A DNA stretch of 64,000 nucleotides from Lewinellaceae bacterium (GCA_020636195.1 JACJYH010000003.1:62001-126000), one strand, 5' to 3'; numbered from the stretch's first letter, positions 26,725-35,359 are shown. Notes: generated by a model from the letters alone, not told the origin. Made by a program: numbers and translations.

Positions 26725-27261
26725 ATGGTACCAATACATCCTAATAGTCCGCAAATTCAAGTATATGTGACAGGCGGAACCTTTGACAAGGATTATAATT
26801 TCATCACCGGGCAGCTATATTTCAAAGACACACACCTACCCAAAATGTTTCAAAGAGGCAGGAGTACATTAGATATAGATGTCAAAACGTTGATGATGGT
26901 GGACAGTCTTGAGATCACCGATGCAGATAGAGAAATCATCATCTATAGCTGCAAAAAAAATGATTACGACAAGATCGTGATTACGCACGGTACAGACACA
27001 ATGGTGAAAACCGCAGAAGCACTGGCAAAACACGAGATCCCCAAAACAATTGTACTCACGGGAGCTATGATTCCATATGCCTTTGGAAATTCCTCGGATG
27101 GATTTTTCAATTTAGGTGCGGCGCTGGCTTTTGTACAAACACTCCCACATGGAGTGTACGTGGCAATGAACGGTAGATATTTTCATTGGGACTCTGTCAG
27201 AAAAAATACAGATACCGGATATTTTGAAGATGTGGATAGAAGCGATGAAATGGTATTTTAA
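26725..27261 (+). CDS. single-domain asparaginase (N-terminal domain only)
   Basis: The product has 178 residues, about half the length of a usual type I/II asparaginase (320-350). It contains the N-terminal domain with VYVTGGTFDKDYN (nucleophile Thr), LEITDADREII, KIVITHGTDTMVKTAEAL (the second catalytic Thr-Asp) and KTIVLTGAMIPYAFGNSSDG. It ends after AMNGRYFHWDSVRKN and has no C-terminal domain. There is no sign of frameshift: the stop is followed by 75 bp before fabI and no C-terminal coding sequence follows. Short asparaginase proteins of this kind occur in other genomes and may be a natural form. Whether it hydrolyses asparagine is unproven. Confidence 0.88.
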   Translation: MVPIHPNSPQIQVYVTGGTFDKDYNFITGQLYFKDTHLPKMFQRGRSTLDIDVKTLMMVDSLEITDADREIIIYSCKKNDYDKIVITHGTDTMVKTAEALAKHEIPKTIVLTGAMIPYAFGNSSDGFFNLGAALAFVQTLPHGVYVAMNGRYFHWDSVRKNTDTGYFEDVDRSDEMVF

Positions 27262-27306
27262 GTTTTAAATGAAAGTGATTAGTATAAAATAATACGGCAC
27301 AAGCTG

Positions 27307-27314
27307 TATATTTG
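27307..27314 (+). promoter_or_regulatory. -7 box of fabI
   Basis: TATATTTG matches TAnnTTTG, 22 bp before the fabI start codon. No well-spaced TTTG is evident. Confidence 0.6.
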
Positions 27315-27336
27315 CAATTCAAAATTTTTAAAATCC

Positions 27337-28137
27337 ATGGGAAAGCAAATTTTAGAAGGGAAAAGAGGCATCATTTTCGGAGCATTGGATTCGAAAAGTA
27401 TCGCTTGGAAGGTTGCAGAGCGTTGTGTTGATGAAGGCGCACAGATTGTATTGACCAATGCGCCCGTCGCTATGCGTTTTGGTGAAATCAATGAGCTTGG
27501 CGCAAAGCTCAATGCACAAATTATTCCGGCTGACGCCACCAGCCTAGAAGATTTGGAAAATCTCCTTACAAAGTCTCAAGAGATACTGGGAGGAAAAATG
27601 GATTTTATTTTACATTCTATCGGTATGTCTGTTAATGTCAGAAAAAACAAAGCCTATACTGACCTCAATTATGACTGGATGAAAACCACATTTGATGTAT
27701 CCGCCATCTCCTTTCATAAGTTGATGCAAGTAGCCATGAAGCTGGATGCGATGAATGATTGGGGCTCCATTTTAGCGCTCACTTATATAGCAGCACAAAG
27801 GACATTTCCTGATTATAGCGAAATGGCAGAATCCAAAGCTTTATTGGAGAGTTTTGCTAGAAGTTTTGGCTACCACTGGGCTAAAAAGGCGCATGTTCGT
27901 GTCAATACCATCTCACAGTCACCCACCATCACTACCGCAGGTTCAGGTGTAAAAGGCTTCACTGATTTCTTTGGATATGCAGATAAAATGTCTCCACTAG
28001 GCAACGCAAGCGCAGAAGCATGTGCAAACTATTGCGTGGCTATGTTCAGCGACCTCACAAGAATGGTAACTATGCAGAACCTCTTCCATGATGGTGGATT
28101 CAGCAGCATGGGTATGGCTCCGGAAATTTTAGAATAA
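27337..28137 (+). CDS. fabI: enoyl-[acyl-carrier-protein] reductase (NADH)
   Basis: The 266-residue product is a FabI-type short-chain reductase. Cofactor binding is at the N-terminus (GIIFGALDSKSIAWKVAERC). The catalytic pattern Y-x9-Y-x6-K is present in TYIAAQRTFPDYSEMAESKA. The mobile substrate loop follows (SQSPTITTAGSGVKGF). It reduces the enoyl-ACP double bond in the last step of each fatty-acid elongation cycle. It has its own -7 box and is followed by a hairpin at 28156. Confidence 0.95.
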   Translation: MGKQILEGKRGIIFGALDSKSIAWKVAERCVDEGAQIVLTNAPVAMRFGEINELGAKLNAQIIPADATSLEDLENLLTKSQEILGGKMDFILHSIGMSVNVRKNKAYTDLNYDWMKTTFDVSAISFHKLMQVAMKLDAMNDWGSILALTYIAAQRTFPDYSEMAESKALLESFARSFGYHWAKKAHVRVNTISQSPTITTAGSGVKGFTDFFGYADKMSPLGNASAEACANYCVAMFSDLTRMVTMQNLFHDGGFSSMGMAPEILE

Positions 28138-28155
28138 TTGCAATAAATGATCTTG

Positions 28156-28178
28156 TAATTCGATTACCTATCGAATTA
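28156..28178. terminator. hairpin between fabI and the S24 repressor
   Basis: Perfect nine-base stem TAATTCGAT / ATCGAATTA with loop TACCT, 18 bp after fabI and 18 bp from the convergent gene end. There is only a weak T run, so termination is plausible but not certain. Confidence 0.5.
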
Positions 28179-28196
28179 TTTCAAATTTGCTTCAGA

Positions 28197-29021
28197 TCAC
28201 ACAAGTGACCGACTGGATCGCAATAATTTTTCTATGGTCGTGTTCAAGGATTTGATAGCTACAGCCTGGCTCTCCATCACTTGTTTCATGGCGTCCATTT
28301 CTTCATGAAATCCATTCCTTAGATTTTTTGGTGATGGAAGGTATGGGGATATTTTTACCTCTACATGCCAGATTTCTTTGATATCATTGACGTGGATAAA
28401 CTGGCTCGGGTAATAGGAGTTATCAGATATCAGCTCAATAGTTTGGTTTGTTTTGATGTGATTGAGGATTCTTTTGACAACGATACCTCCATTGGCTACC
28501 ACTACATAGACCAAATTATTGCGTAATGAGGAATAAGCATTATTGGAATCTACAAACGAACACACCACTTTATCACCTGAATATAATGATGGCTCCATAC
28601 TGTCACCGGCGATATCAAAACATCGATAAGTACCGTGTTGAAATTTATAATCCGGAAGCGAAAAGTAAAGTAAATCTGACAAAAATACATCATCTATGAA
28701 CTGCTCAGCATATCCTGCTTGTGCGGAGATGGGCACGTACAATATTTTTTCTAACGGTTTTTCTTCCATGGATTGGGCTGCATGTTCCGTCAAAAACATT
28801 TCTCCATCACCGGTAAAAATATAAGTGGGATTGATAAGATAAATATCTGTTGCTGAACGTATCAGCTCAATGGTCACATCTCTATTCCCCTTGATGATTT
28901 CGTTGAGATTCTGGGGATGGTAATCCAGAGCCAGTGCAAATTGGCGAATGGATTTTACGCCATCTTCATCCTTGAGATGCTGGATGCATTGGACAAATCT
29001 TTCAGTGACGATGTTGCACAT
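28197..29021 (-). CDS. XRE-type HTH repressor with S24 (LexA-like) peptidase domain
   Basis: From the ATG at 29021 the product has 274 residues. The N-terminal 60 residues hold a helix-turn-helix (SIRQFALALDYHPQNLNEII). The C-terminal half is an S24 autoprotease: nucleophile in DIAGDSMEPSLYSGD and the lysine in GGIVVKRIL. In LexA and phage repressors these residues cut the linker after DNA damage and release the repressor. A longer reading from a TTG at 29057 exists, but a consensus -7 box lies at 29078-29071 and the ATG fits a normal leader. No phage or SOS genes adjoin it, so its targets are unknown. Confidence 0.9.
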   Translation of the reverse strand: MCNIVTERFVQCIQHLKDEDGVKSIRQFALALDYHPQNLNEIIKGNRDVTIELIRSATDIYLINPTYIFTGDGEMFLTEHAAQSMEEKPLEKILYVPISAQAGYAEQFIDDVFLSDLLYFSLPDYKFQHGTYRCFDIAGDSMEPSLYSGDKVVCSFVDSNNAYSSLRNNLVYVVVANGGIVVKRILNHIKTNQTIELISDNSYYPSQFIHVNDIKEIWHVEVKISPYLPSPKNLRNGFHEEMDAMKQVMESQAVAIKSLNTTIEKLLRSSRSLV

Positions 29022-29070
29022 AGGAGTTTCAAGTTGGGTTCTATAAAAGGTATTCAAAAATACTCAGCCA

Positions 29071-29078
29071 CAAATATA
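29071..29078 (-). promoter_or_regulatory. -7 box of the S24 repressor gene
   Basis: TATATTTG on the minus strand matches TAnnTTTG; it lies about 50 bp upstream of the ATG at 29021 and overlaps the region of the alternative TTG start. Confidence 0.6.
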
Positions 29079-29346
29079 CATAAATATTATATTATTCCAT
29101 AATATGTAAATACATATTTTTTATTTTAATGTGTATTATTCAAAATTCTAAGTAGTTTAACCTGAAATAATGCAACTTTTTATATTTATTAACGCAAATA
29201 TACAGAGTAACCAGTTATAAGAAAATCAAAGCATTTATACTACCCAATTGCAGATTTAGCTTTAGAAATTTACTGCGAATAAATTTTAAACTTACTCTTA
29301 GTATCATTTATTCTTAAAAAGTCTAAGGCATAATCTGGGATAATTG
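29079..29346. other. intergenic region with a terminal-repeat-like sequence
   Basis: Between the repressor start and the next gene (plus its leader, about 325 bp) no gene is seen. At 29281-29300 the sequence AAATTTTAAACTTACTCTTA differs by one base from the right end of the 162-bp foldback element, but no matching left arm was found at the expected distance. It may be the remnant of an old element. Confidence 0.45.
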
Positions 29347-30039
29347 TTACTCCACCCTAAAACAATATCCACCGACTTGATCAAATTGGAAAGAATATAT
29401 ATTATTGCCAACTCCTGTTCTATTCCAATATGGATCAGGTGACTCCAGCATCAGATGGTAATGATTATCCGTTCCTCCATTGGTTTTAAAATGAATATCA
29501 TAAAATGATCGATCGCATCTTCCCGGGAAATCTTGAAGGTTATACGGCGGCGTAAAGTTAACAAAGCTTAAAAAGGAAATAAAAAATACGCCTTTTTTTC
29601 TCGGTATAATGTTTATGGAATAACTAAATGTGTGATTATCTTCCAAATACTCTCCAATAATTCTTTCGTCACCAGTGCTAAATTTATAACTTTCAAGATT
29701 TCCTTTTAGAATTTCAATATTTGCAAACCCATCAAACAAGGATTTATGATCAGCTTTATTGGGAATTATGGTGTCTAACTTAAAAAAACTTAATGTTGGT
29801 TGCCACATAATGCCTTGCATATCAAATGTGCCCAACTCCTTACCTACACCATTCGAACCCATTACCTGATCTTCAAATTCTGATACTATTCTGATGGTAT
29901 CCCCTATATGGTACACTTCCTGCGCTGGAGAAATAGATACAGGCAGAGTGAAAAAATATGGACAATTTTCATCGTTCTTAACACAACCGATCATGAAGAA
30001 GGTTAACAAGAGCGATATCAGTTTCACATTCCTTAGCAT
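29347..30039 (-). CDS. lipoprotein, paralogue of the next gene, function unknown
   Basis: The product has 230 residues with a lipoprotein signal (LLLTFFMIGC, Cys19). The mature N-terminus has the block LPVSISPAQEVYHIGDTIRI, which is shared (PVxISPxxxVYxxGDTxRI) with the neighbouring lipoprotein at 30197-30952. The rest looks beta-rich, ending with an aromatic segment. No catalytic motif. The two genes probably arose by tandem duplication and may be surface proteins. Confidence 0.75.
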   Translation of the reverse strand: MLRNVKLISLLLTFFMIGCVKNDENCPYFFTLPVSISPAQEVYHIGDTIRIVSEFEDQVMGSNGVGKELGTFDMQGIMWQPTLSFFKLDTIIPNKADHKSLFDGFANIEILKGNLESYKFSTGDERIIGEYLEDNHTFSYSINIIPRKKGVFFISFLSFVNFTPPYNLQDFPGRCDRSFYDIHFKTNGGTDNHYHLMLESPDPYWNRTGVGNNIYSFQFDQVGGYCFRVE

Positions 30040-30196
30040 CTTTTTTATCCTATTTAACGAAAAGAAGTGGCGTTATGCTGCGCATTTCACCAAAAAAGAT
30101 GTGTAAAATGCTACTTTATTTCATTGTATAAAACCCAAACTACAGGCCGGATTTTAATTAATACCTGGCATTTTATTATTCAGCCGGTGGACCATC

Positions 30197-30952
30197 TCAT
30201 TCTACCACTTCAAAGCCATAATATCCATTAAACTCAATTTGCAAAACACCATCTCCAAGTGGGGCTGAAAAATCATGATTCTCTCTCGAAACAAGTTTAT
30301 CCATATACACATTTTTATCCAGATAAATTAACTCATTCTGAAAGGACTTCAAATGGGTATCCCCACTATCTATCATGTAACATAAATAATATTCATAGCA
30401 TTTGCCATCAAAGGTAATGGCGTCCGCCTCAGCATTGAGATCAGAATTTCCAGAACCATTATATTCCTGATACAAATCTGACATTAAAAAAATATATTTT
30501 CCGGGTTCTTTTAGGATCAATTCTGATTCAAATTTATACACATTGTCCTTATAAACTGTTTTGGCAGTATATAAATCCGTATAAATTGTCGAGTATTTAT
30601 ATTTTGATTGGTAGATGCTATCTATCGTGAGTTTATTGATGCGATATCCCGAATCATGGGTTGTACCGCTTGTTATTCTATATAATAATGAAAGTGGTTT
30701 AAAAGGAAAATTCTGTATTTTAAAAGTATGTCGGGTCCCCATATCATAGATAGAGTCAGAAAATATGGTACTTATCCGCATGGTATCACCTACTTTATAC
30801 ACCATTTTATGGGGTGAGATAGTCACCGGTATTCTCAGGAAGTGGTTCGGAAGATATAGGGTGTAGTCATAAGGACAGGGTTTTACATTTTCTTTGATAC
30901 AAGAAAACAGCCCTAAAATCATTGTGAAAAATAAAAAAAATGGATATTTCAT
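30197..30952 (-). CDS. lipoprotein, paralogue of the 29347 gene, function unknown
   Basis: The product has 251 residues with a lipoprotein signal (FTMILGLFSC, Cys18) and the block IPVTISPHKMVYKVGDTMRI, which parallels the sister protein downstream. The mid part differs strongly between the two, so divergence is considerable. Both have the same order: lipobox, short Cys-Pro-Tyr segment (PCPYDY here, NCPYFF there), the shared block, then variable beta-rich sequence and a tyrosine- and phenylalanine-rich end. It lies after the zincin gene, separated by a terminator-like hairpin. Confidence 0.75.
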   Translation of the reverse strand: MKYPFFLFFTMILGLFSCIKENVKPCPYDYTLYLPNHFLRIPVTISPHKMVYKVGDTMRISTIFSDSIYDMGTRHTFKIQNFPFKPLSLLYRITSGTTHDSGYRINKLTIDSIYQSKYKYSTIYTDLYTAKTVYKDNVYKFESELILKEPGKYIFLMSDLYQEYNGSGNSDLNAEADAITFDGKCYEYYLCYMIDSGDTHLKSFQNELIYLDKNVYMDKLVSRENHDFSAPLGDGVLQIEFNGYYGFEVVE

Positions 30953-30975
30953 GGATTTTAAAATATTATTTTATT

Positions 30976-31006
30976 AAAAATGGAGAGGATGCTATTCATC
31001 CTCTCC
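30976..31006 (-). terminator. terminator of the zincin gene
   Basis: Perfect ten-base stem GGAGAGGATG / CATCCTCTCC with a five-base loop, followed on the minus strand by ATTTTT, 10 bp after the zincin stop codon. Confidence 0.8.
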
Positions 31007-31016
31007 GTATGTCCAA

Positions 31017-32840
31017 TTATTGAAATACATCATATAAGTCAACAAAGTTATTATAATCGGTTGCAGAATTCGGAGTATCTGCCAAGTGTAACGCCTGAAG
31101 TCTAACTTTAAAAAGATGAACATTGTCAAAATTTGGAGCCAGTGCGTTAAAAAACATTCTTGGAGTAAATCCTGTTATGTTATCTGTCAAACTTTGGCCA
31201 GTAACAGGATTTGTGACAACATCTTGAATATTATCTTGTAGATCCCATAATAACCCTCTAGGTATAAAATTATCTTCCCATTGAAATCCCTCACCACCGG
31301 CTTGTGTATTGCCCCACCATGCTCCAGTAAAATTGCCTACAGCTTCTCCAAGAGCAACTTTTCCAGGGTCGCTTCCTATTGCAGCAAAAGAGCCAAAGGA
31401 ACCATATCCCCAATTATTTATAATATGATTTCTATACCCAATCCAATAACCTTCACCTACTTTAGAGTAATGTGATGCATGACCCAGTTCGTGGAATCCT
31501 GTGCCAGTGAACACAGCGGCACCTTCAAAATCACCATACTGGTTAACTATATCAGGCACTTGATTGATAGAAGCGATTGTCAGAACAGGAAATCTAATAG
31601 CCAATAAAAATGCAGGCCAAGAGCTAAAAGGATGTCCTTGAAGCATTGGTGCTGCGCCTCCTCCATCACTATTACTATTTGTCCAGTTTAATGAAGTTCT
31701 AGGTAAGGGTACTCCTTCCGCCCCTGCAGCATTTCTATATTGATTTATTGTGTTCAAGGTATGCGCGGCTGCCCAATACCTTCGTGCATTGGTTGTATTA
31801 TCGCCAGCACCGGACCCATACTCCACAGAAACATTATTGTAAGGTGGAGCGGTGAATTTGCCTACATAATCGCGCACACTCTTCAAGCTTCCCCAATAAC
31901 CTACATCCTTAGCGAAAACATTTTCATTTCTGAAATGCACCCATATCCATACTTTTCCGGAATACTCCTTCTCAATGGACCAACATCCCGTGTTACTTGT
32001 ATGTGTCTCATCACTCGTAAACCATGTATCTTTGGTGATTACCTCTGCATTTTGAACTGGTCTCATAATACCATCAAAATCAACTCTTACACATCCTCCA
32101 GGAAATCTCCAGTTATTTGACAAGGTGCAACAGGCATTTGACGGAGGCGGAGGGCTCGGTTCATTAGGGCGACACTCCCACACATAATTTGGTTTACCGT
32201 CTTTTGTAGGGTTGGCGTCGTCTATCACCAATTCCCAATGAAATCCGGGAGGGCAATCTTCATCAGGTTTTTCTACAGGTACTCGACCCGCAACAACAAT
32301 ATGCGTAAATTCTTTTACCGTTTCTTCATCCAAACCTCCCTTAAAAACATAATCATTTATTTCCCCTTCGTTCCCTGTTAACCAAAAACTTTCTGCCAAT
32401 AGAAAGGGGTCATCTGTTTCTAAATACAAATCATCGATGACTGTGTATGGCACATCCGGTAATGGCGTTTCATCAGGAACAGCAGCATATAAGTAGGTAT
32501 AAGTAGAATCAGATACCGTTGGGTCAATATATGTTTCACCTGAAGAAACAATCTCATATTCCAGAGGAAACTCAAATGTTTTCACTTTCCAAATCACATC
32601 CCAAATATCAATTTCATATAAATCATCCTCATCATTTGGCATGAATTTTATGTACTGATGTGTTGCAATTTTATCAGGGATAGTATTTCCATACAGTCTA
32701 TTTTTGGCACGATTGATGGTATGTATTTCAAACGGATTCACTCTTTTCTTTCCAAGAACAAATTTACTCCCTTTGATGCTTAAATCCTTCTGAAAATTAC
32801 TCCCACCACTCCCGTCACCGCGTAGAGCAACTTGATCCAC
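31017..32840 (-). CDS. putative secreted or lipoprotein zinc peptidase (zincin); signal peptide out of frame with its start
   Basis: The frame read from a GTG at 32840 gives 607 residues. The middle part (about 235-310) resembles a carboxypeptidase-regulatory beta-sandwich. The zinc site is GFHELGHASHY (HExxH near residue 449), and a glutamate in ALGEAVGNFTG may be the third ligand. I do not know the family. Upstream in the same frame, from 32933 to 32868, codons read ILFINSGFIILLCIAFILPS then C-N-K, a typical lipoprotein signal with lipobox LPSC, but no ATG lies in this frame before a TAA at 32972-32970. The ATG with a good K-rich start (32985) is in another frame. Five GAATTTTT units between them explain the mismatch. 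The true start is therefore uncertain and the gene may be switched by repeat number. Confidence 0.7.
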   Translation of the reverse strand: MDQVALRGDGSGGSNFQKDLSIKGSKFVLGKKRVNPFEIHTINRAKNRLYGNTIPDKIATHQYIKFMPNDEDDLYEIDIWDVIWKVKTFEFPLEYEIVSSGETYIDPTVSDSTYTYLYAAVPDETPLPDVPYTVIDDLYLETDDPFLLAESFWLTGNEGEINDYVFKGGLDEETVKEFTHIVVAGRVPVEKPDEDCPPGFHWELVIDDANPTKDGKPNYVWECRPNEPSPPPPSNACCTLSNNWRFPGGCVRVDFDGIMRPVQNAEVITKDTWFTSDETHTSNTGCWSIEKEYSGKVWIWVHFRNENVFAKDVGYWGSLKSVRDYVGKFTAPPYNNVSVEYGSGAGDNTTNARRYWAAAHTLNTINQYRNAAGAEGVPLPRTSLNWTNSNSDGGGAAPMLQGHPFSSWPAFLLAIRFPVLTIASINQVPDIVNQYGDFEGAAVFTGTGFHELGHASHYSKVGEGYWIGYRNHIINNWGYGSFGSFAAIGSDPGKVALGEAVGNFTGAWWGNTQAGGEGFQWEDNFIPRGLLWDLQDNIQDVVTNPVTGQSLTDNITGFTPRMFFNALAPNFDNVHLFKVRLQALHLADTPNSATDYNNFVDLYDVFQ

Positions 32841-32929
32841 AGACTCATTTTTTTGATTTTCATCCTTATTACATGATGGAAGAATAAACGCAATGCATAA
32901 TAGGATTATAAATCCGGAATTAATAAAAA

Positions 32930-32969
32930 GAATTTTTGAATTTTTGAATTTTTGAATTTTTGAATTTTT
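32930..32969. repeat. octanucleotide tandem repeat, 5 x GAATTTTT, inside the zincin signal region
   Basis: Five exact copies in a row (AAAAATTC on the coding strand). The unit length of 8 is not a multiple of 3, so each gain or loss shifts the frame. With five units the ATG at 32985 reads MENFVKKFKNSKIQKFKNSF then Tyr-stop. With one more unit (or two fewer) it would run in frame through the lipoprotein signal into the zincin. Such repeats change length by slippage. Confidence 0.85.
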
Positions 32970-32985
32970 TTACAAAATTTTCCAT

Positions 32986-33357
32986 TTTTTTAAATTTAAT
33001 GTTAAATAATTTTCACGGACATCAGTTTTTGGCATGTACTATTGCTCATCTGAGGGATGAGTCCGCATTCTATTTCCCCTTATTTTCAAGATTTCTTCAT
33101 GAGTGATATCCACCTGCAATGTTCCCTATTTTACTATCAATGTCGGCTTAGCATTCTCTCTCTGTAAAGGAAATCTATTCCAAAGGTAAAAAGCTTTTTT
33201 AATATTGTGTATTTATTAACAATAATTTTTTCAAAATAATTTTAAAAACTGTAAGCTCATATAGATATCCATTGATGAAGAAGGTAAAAATCAAGAAAGA
33301 ATCTTTAATAGCAGGATATCTTACCTTAGTAGTTCATTATCAAAATATAACCTCCAC
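32986..33357. other. intergenic region upstream of the zincin gene
   Basis: No gene is visible. A short hairpin (CTCATC / GATGAG, 33045-33061) lies about 60 bp before the ATG. No TAnnTTTG box was found on the minus strand in the right place, so the promoter of the zincin gene is unknown. Confidence 0.45.
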
Positions 33358-33975
33358 TTAAATATACTTCCCGTAATGGTGGAAATAATCTTTGATGGAT
33401 GCATTGACCACTTCTATGGCAGCATCTTTCCCGTACATTTCATCGATGAAACATGCGGCAGGCTTATCCGGCATTTGTTTGTAGGTCAAGAAGTAGTGCT
33501 TTAGTCTATTGGTGATGGAAGCAGGGACGTCAGAGATGTCTGTCCATTTTCCGTAGATATCATCGTTTTGAAGCACAGCAATGATTTTGTCATCGGCTTC
33601 GTTATTGTCCACCAATCTGAATCCACCGATGGGAAATGCCTTCACCAAAATGTCTCCATGCGTGATTTCACGTTCTGTCAATACTAAAATATCCAATGGA
33701 TCACCGTCGCCCTTGATGCCCACACGTCCTGTACGCTGCATATTGATGGTAGCTACCTCTTCTGCACAATATGTTTTGGGAATAAAACCATACAGCGCCG
33801 GCACAATATTTGAAAATTTCTGCGGCCTATCCACCTTGAGATAACCGGATACTTTATCGACTTCGTACTTGACAGTATCGCTAGGTATAATTTCTATATA
33901 TGCAGTCACTAATTCGGGTGCTTCTGCTCCGATCTCAATGCCATGCCAAGGATGGCGCTTATAAATAAAGGTCAT
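33358..33975 (-). CDS. ppa: soluble inorganic pyrophosphatase (family I)
   Basis: The 205-residue product has the family I signature GDGDPLDILVLTE with its metal-binding aspartates, preceded by the substrate-site lysine and tyrosine segments (VKYEVDKVSGYLKVDR, ALYGFIPKTYC) and followed by the DDKIIAVLQND motif. It hydrolyses pyrophosphate and drives biosynthetic reactions in the cytoplasm. A -7 box (TAATTTTG) lies just upstream and predicts a short leader of about 17 nt. Single-gene unit. Confidence 0.95.
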   Translation of the reverse strand: MTFIYKRHPWHGIEIGAEAPELVTAYIEIIPSDTVKYEVDKVSGYLKVDRPQKFSNIVPALYGFIPKTYCAEEVATINMQRTGRVGIKGDGDPLDILVLTEREITHGDILVKAFPIGGFRLVDNNEADDKIIAVLQNDDIYGKWTDISDVPASITNRLKHYFLTYKQMPDKPAACFIDEMYGKDAAIEVVNASIKDYFHHYGKYI

Positions 33976-33998
33976 GAATATCTACTTTAATATTGCCG

Positions 33999-34006
33999 CA
34001 AAATTA
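33999..34006 (-). promoter_or_regulatory. -7 box of ppa
   Basis: TAATTTTG on the minus strand, a match to TAnnTTTG, about 24 bp before the ATG. No clear upstream TTTG. Confidence 0.5.
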
Positions 34007-34087
34007 GGAAATCGTAGGTTATCAGTGAATGCTATGTTGCGACATTCACATTCCATTAATTGACGATGTTATGAAAAAAGCCTCCCT

Positions 34088-35359
34088 TTAAGGTGCTACA
34101 TTGGAGACAATAGGAATCGGTTTCATGATGACATTCAATGGTGGAACTTTCTGAATGGTATAATCATACATGGATTGTTGCCAAGACATGAAAAAATCAG
34201 AAATAATTTGGTTGCTATAATCACACGTAGAATTAAATAGACACACTATTCCAATATTTTCTACAGGATCAAAAGCGATCTCAGTCCTGAATCCATTTAC
34301 TAGACCTCCATGATGGACCAACATTCTATTTCCAACCTGTAAGCGTCGCCATCCCCAAGCATAATAACTGTCACTGTATTCAGGCCATCTATTGAAATAT
34401 TTTGAAGCAGAGCCCGACCAGATATATGGATAAAATGCTCTATTTCTTACCTGCTCTGACAATACATCAGGTGCATAACCCATGACAGCTTGGAGCCATT
34501 TTTCCATATCTTCGAGGTTAGAATTGACACCACCCGCAGATACCACATTGTAATAATGCGTACTGATATCTATTGGTGCGAATCCCGCCGGTTTTCTTCT
34601 AGCTTTGTGTCCATTGCAGTAATTATGAGATTCTATGATCCCTTCCATGCTCATAGTCGTATGTTGCATGCCAAGAGGATCCAACACAAAAGTACGCAAT
34701 GCTTCCTTGTATGTCATCCCTGTGGCTTTTTCTATGACTTTCTCAATCAGTCCATACGTGGCATTCTGGTAAGCATAGGCGATACCGGTGGAATCTCTCA
34801 CGTATAACTTGTTGATATATGGAATGAGATTATCAATGCTCAGATCACGATCTACTAAGTTAGAATAGGCATGCTCCGTCACACCAACGGATTGAGAAAG
34901 TAAGTGACGAACTTTGAGAATTCCATCTTTTGACTTGGCTTTTAGGGTCAGCTTTGGTATGTATTGAGATACCGGATCATCGGGATGAAAATACCCTAAT
35001 TCTATAAGTTTGGATGCCAAAAGTCCCGCAAATCCTTTTGACACTGAACCGAGTCGAAATGCTGTCTCTTTATCGATGGGCATTAAAGTAGAGGATGACT
35101 TGACACCAATAACAGTGTCCATGATGATGACTCCATCTTTGCATACAGCCATGGCCACTCCGGGACAAGCAGATTCAGCAATATTTTGTGCTACCGTCGT
35201 TGCCAATGTTTGGTGAAAATGCCTTTCTAAATCAGAAATTTTTCTTGTATTTACAGGCTTATCCTTCTCCGTGATCGGCTCTACAAATGGTTTTGCCCCT
35301 GAGATCAACCCCAAAGTCAAAACTAAAATCAATCTGTTCAATAAATAATCAATGGTCAT
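34088..35359 (-). CDS. exported serine hydrolase of the class C beta-lactamase fold
   Basis: The product has 423 residues with an N-terminal signal peptide (LLNRLILVLTLGLISGA). The three active-site motifs of the family are present: SxxK in RLGSVSKGFAGLL, YxN in AYAYQNATYGLIE and HxG in LVHHGGLVNGF. Members include AmpC-type beta-lactamases, D-amino-acid peptidases and esterases. The sequence does not tell which. The most likely site is the periplasm, acting on peptidoglycan or esters. No operon partner; ppa lies 112 bp downstream on the same strand. Confidence 0.9.
   Translation of the reverse strand: MTIDYLLNRLILVLTLGLISGAKPFVEPITEKDKPVNTRKISDLERHFHQTLATTVAQNIAESACPGVAMAVCKDGVIIMDTVIGVKSSSTLMPIDKETAFRLGSVSKGFAGLLASKLIELGYFHPDDPVSQYIPKLTLKAKSKDGILKVRHLLSQSVGVTEHAYSNLVDRDLSIDNLIPYINKLYVRDSTGIAYAYQNATYGLIEKVIEKATGMTYKEALRTFVLDPLGMQHTTMSMEGIIESHNYCNGHKARRKPAGFAPIDISTHYYNVVSAGGVNSNLEDMEKWLQAVMGYAPDVLSEQVRNRAFYPYIWSGSASKYFNRWPEYSDSYYAWGWRRLQVGNRMLVHHGGLVNGFRTEIAFDPVENIGIVCLFNSTCDYSNQIISDFFMSWQQSMYDYTIQKVPPLNVIMKPIPIVSNVAP

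Noticed and set aside
32840..32985. Simple frameshift (pseudogene) explanation for the zincin start
   Set aside because: Kept as alternative only: the defect is exactly inside an array of 8-bp units, while the rest of the gene is intact, which fits a reversible switch better than decay.
33045..33075. Hammerhead-like string (GATGAGTCCG) near a small hairpin
   Set aside because: The second conserved core half (GAAA) and the stems of a hammerhead ribozyme are missing in the right place.
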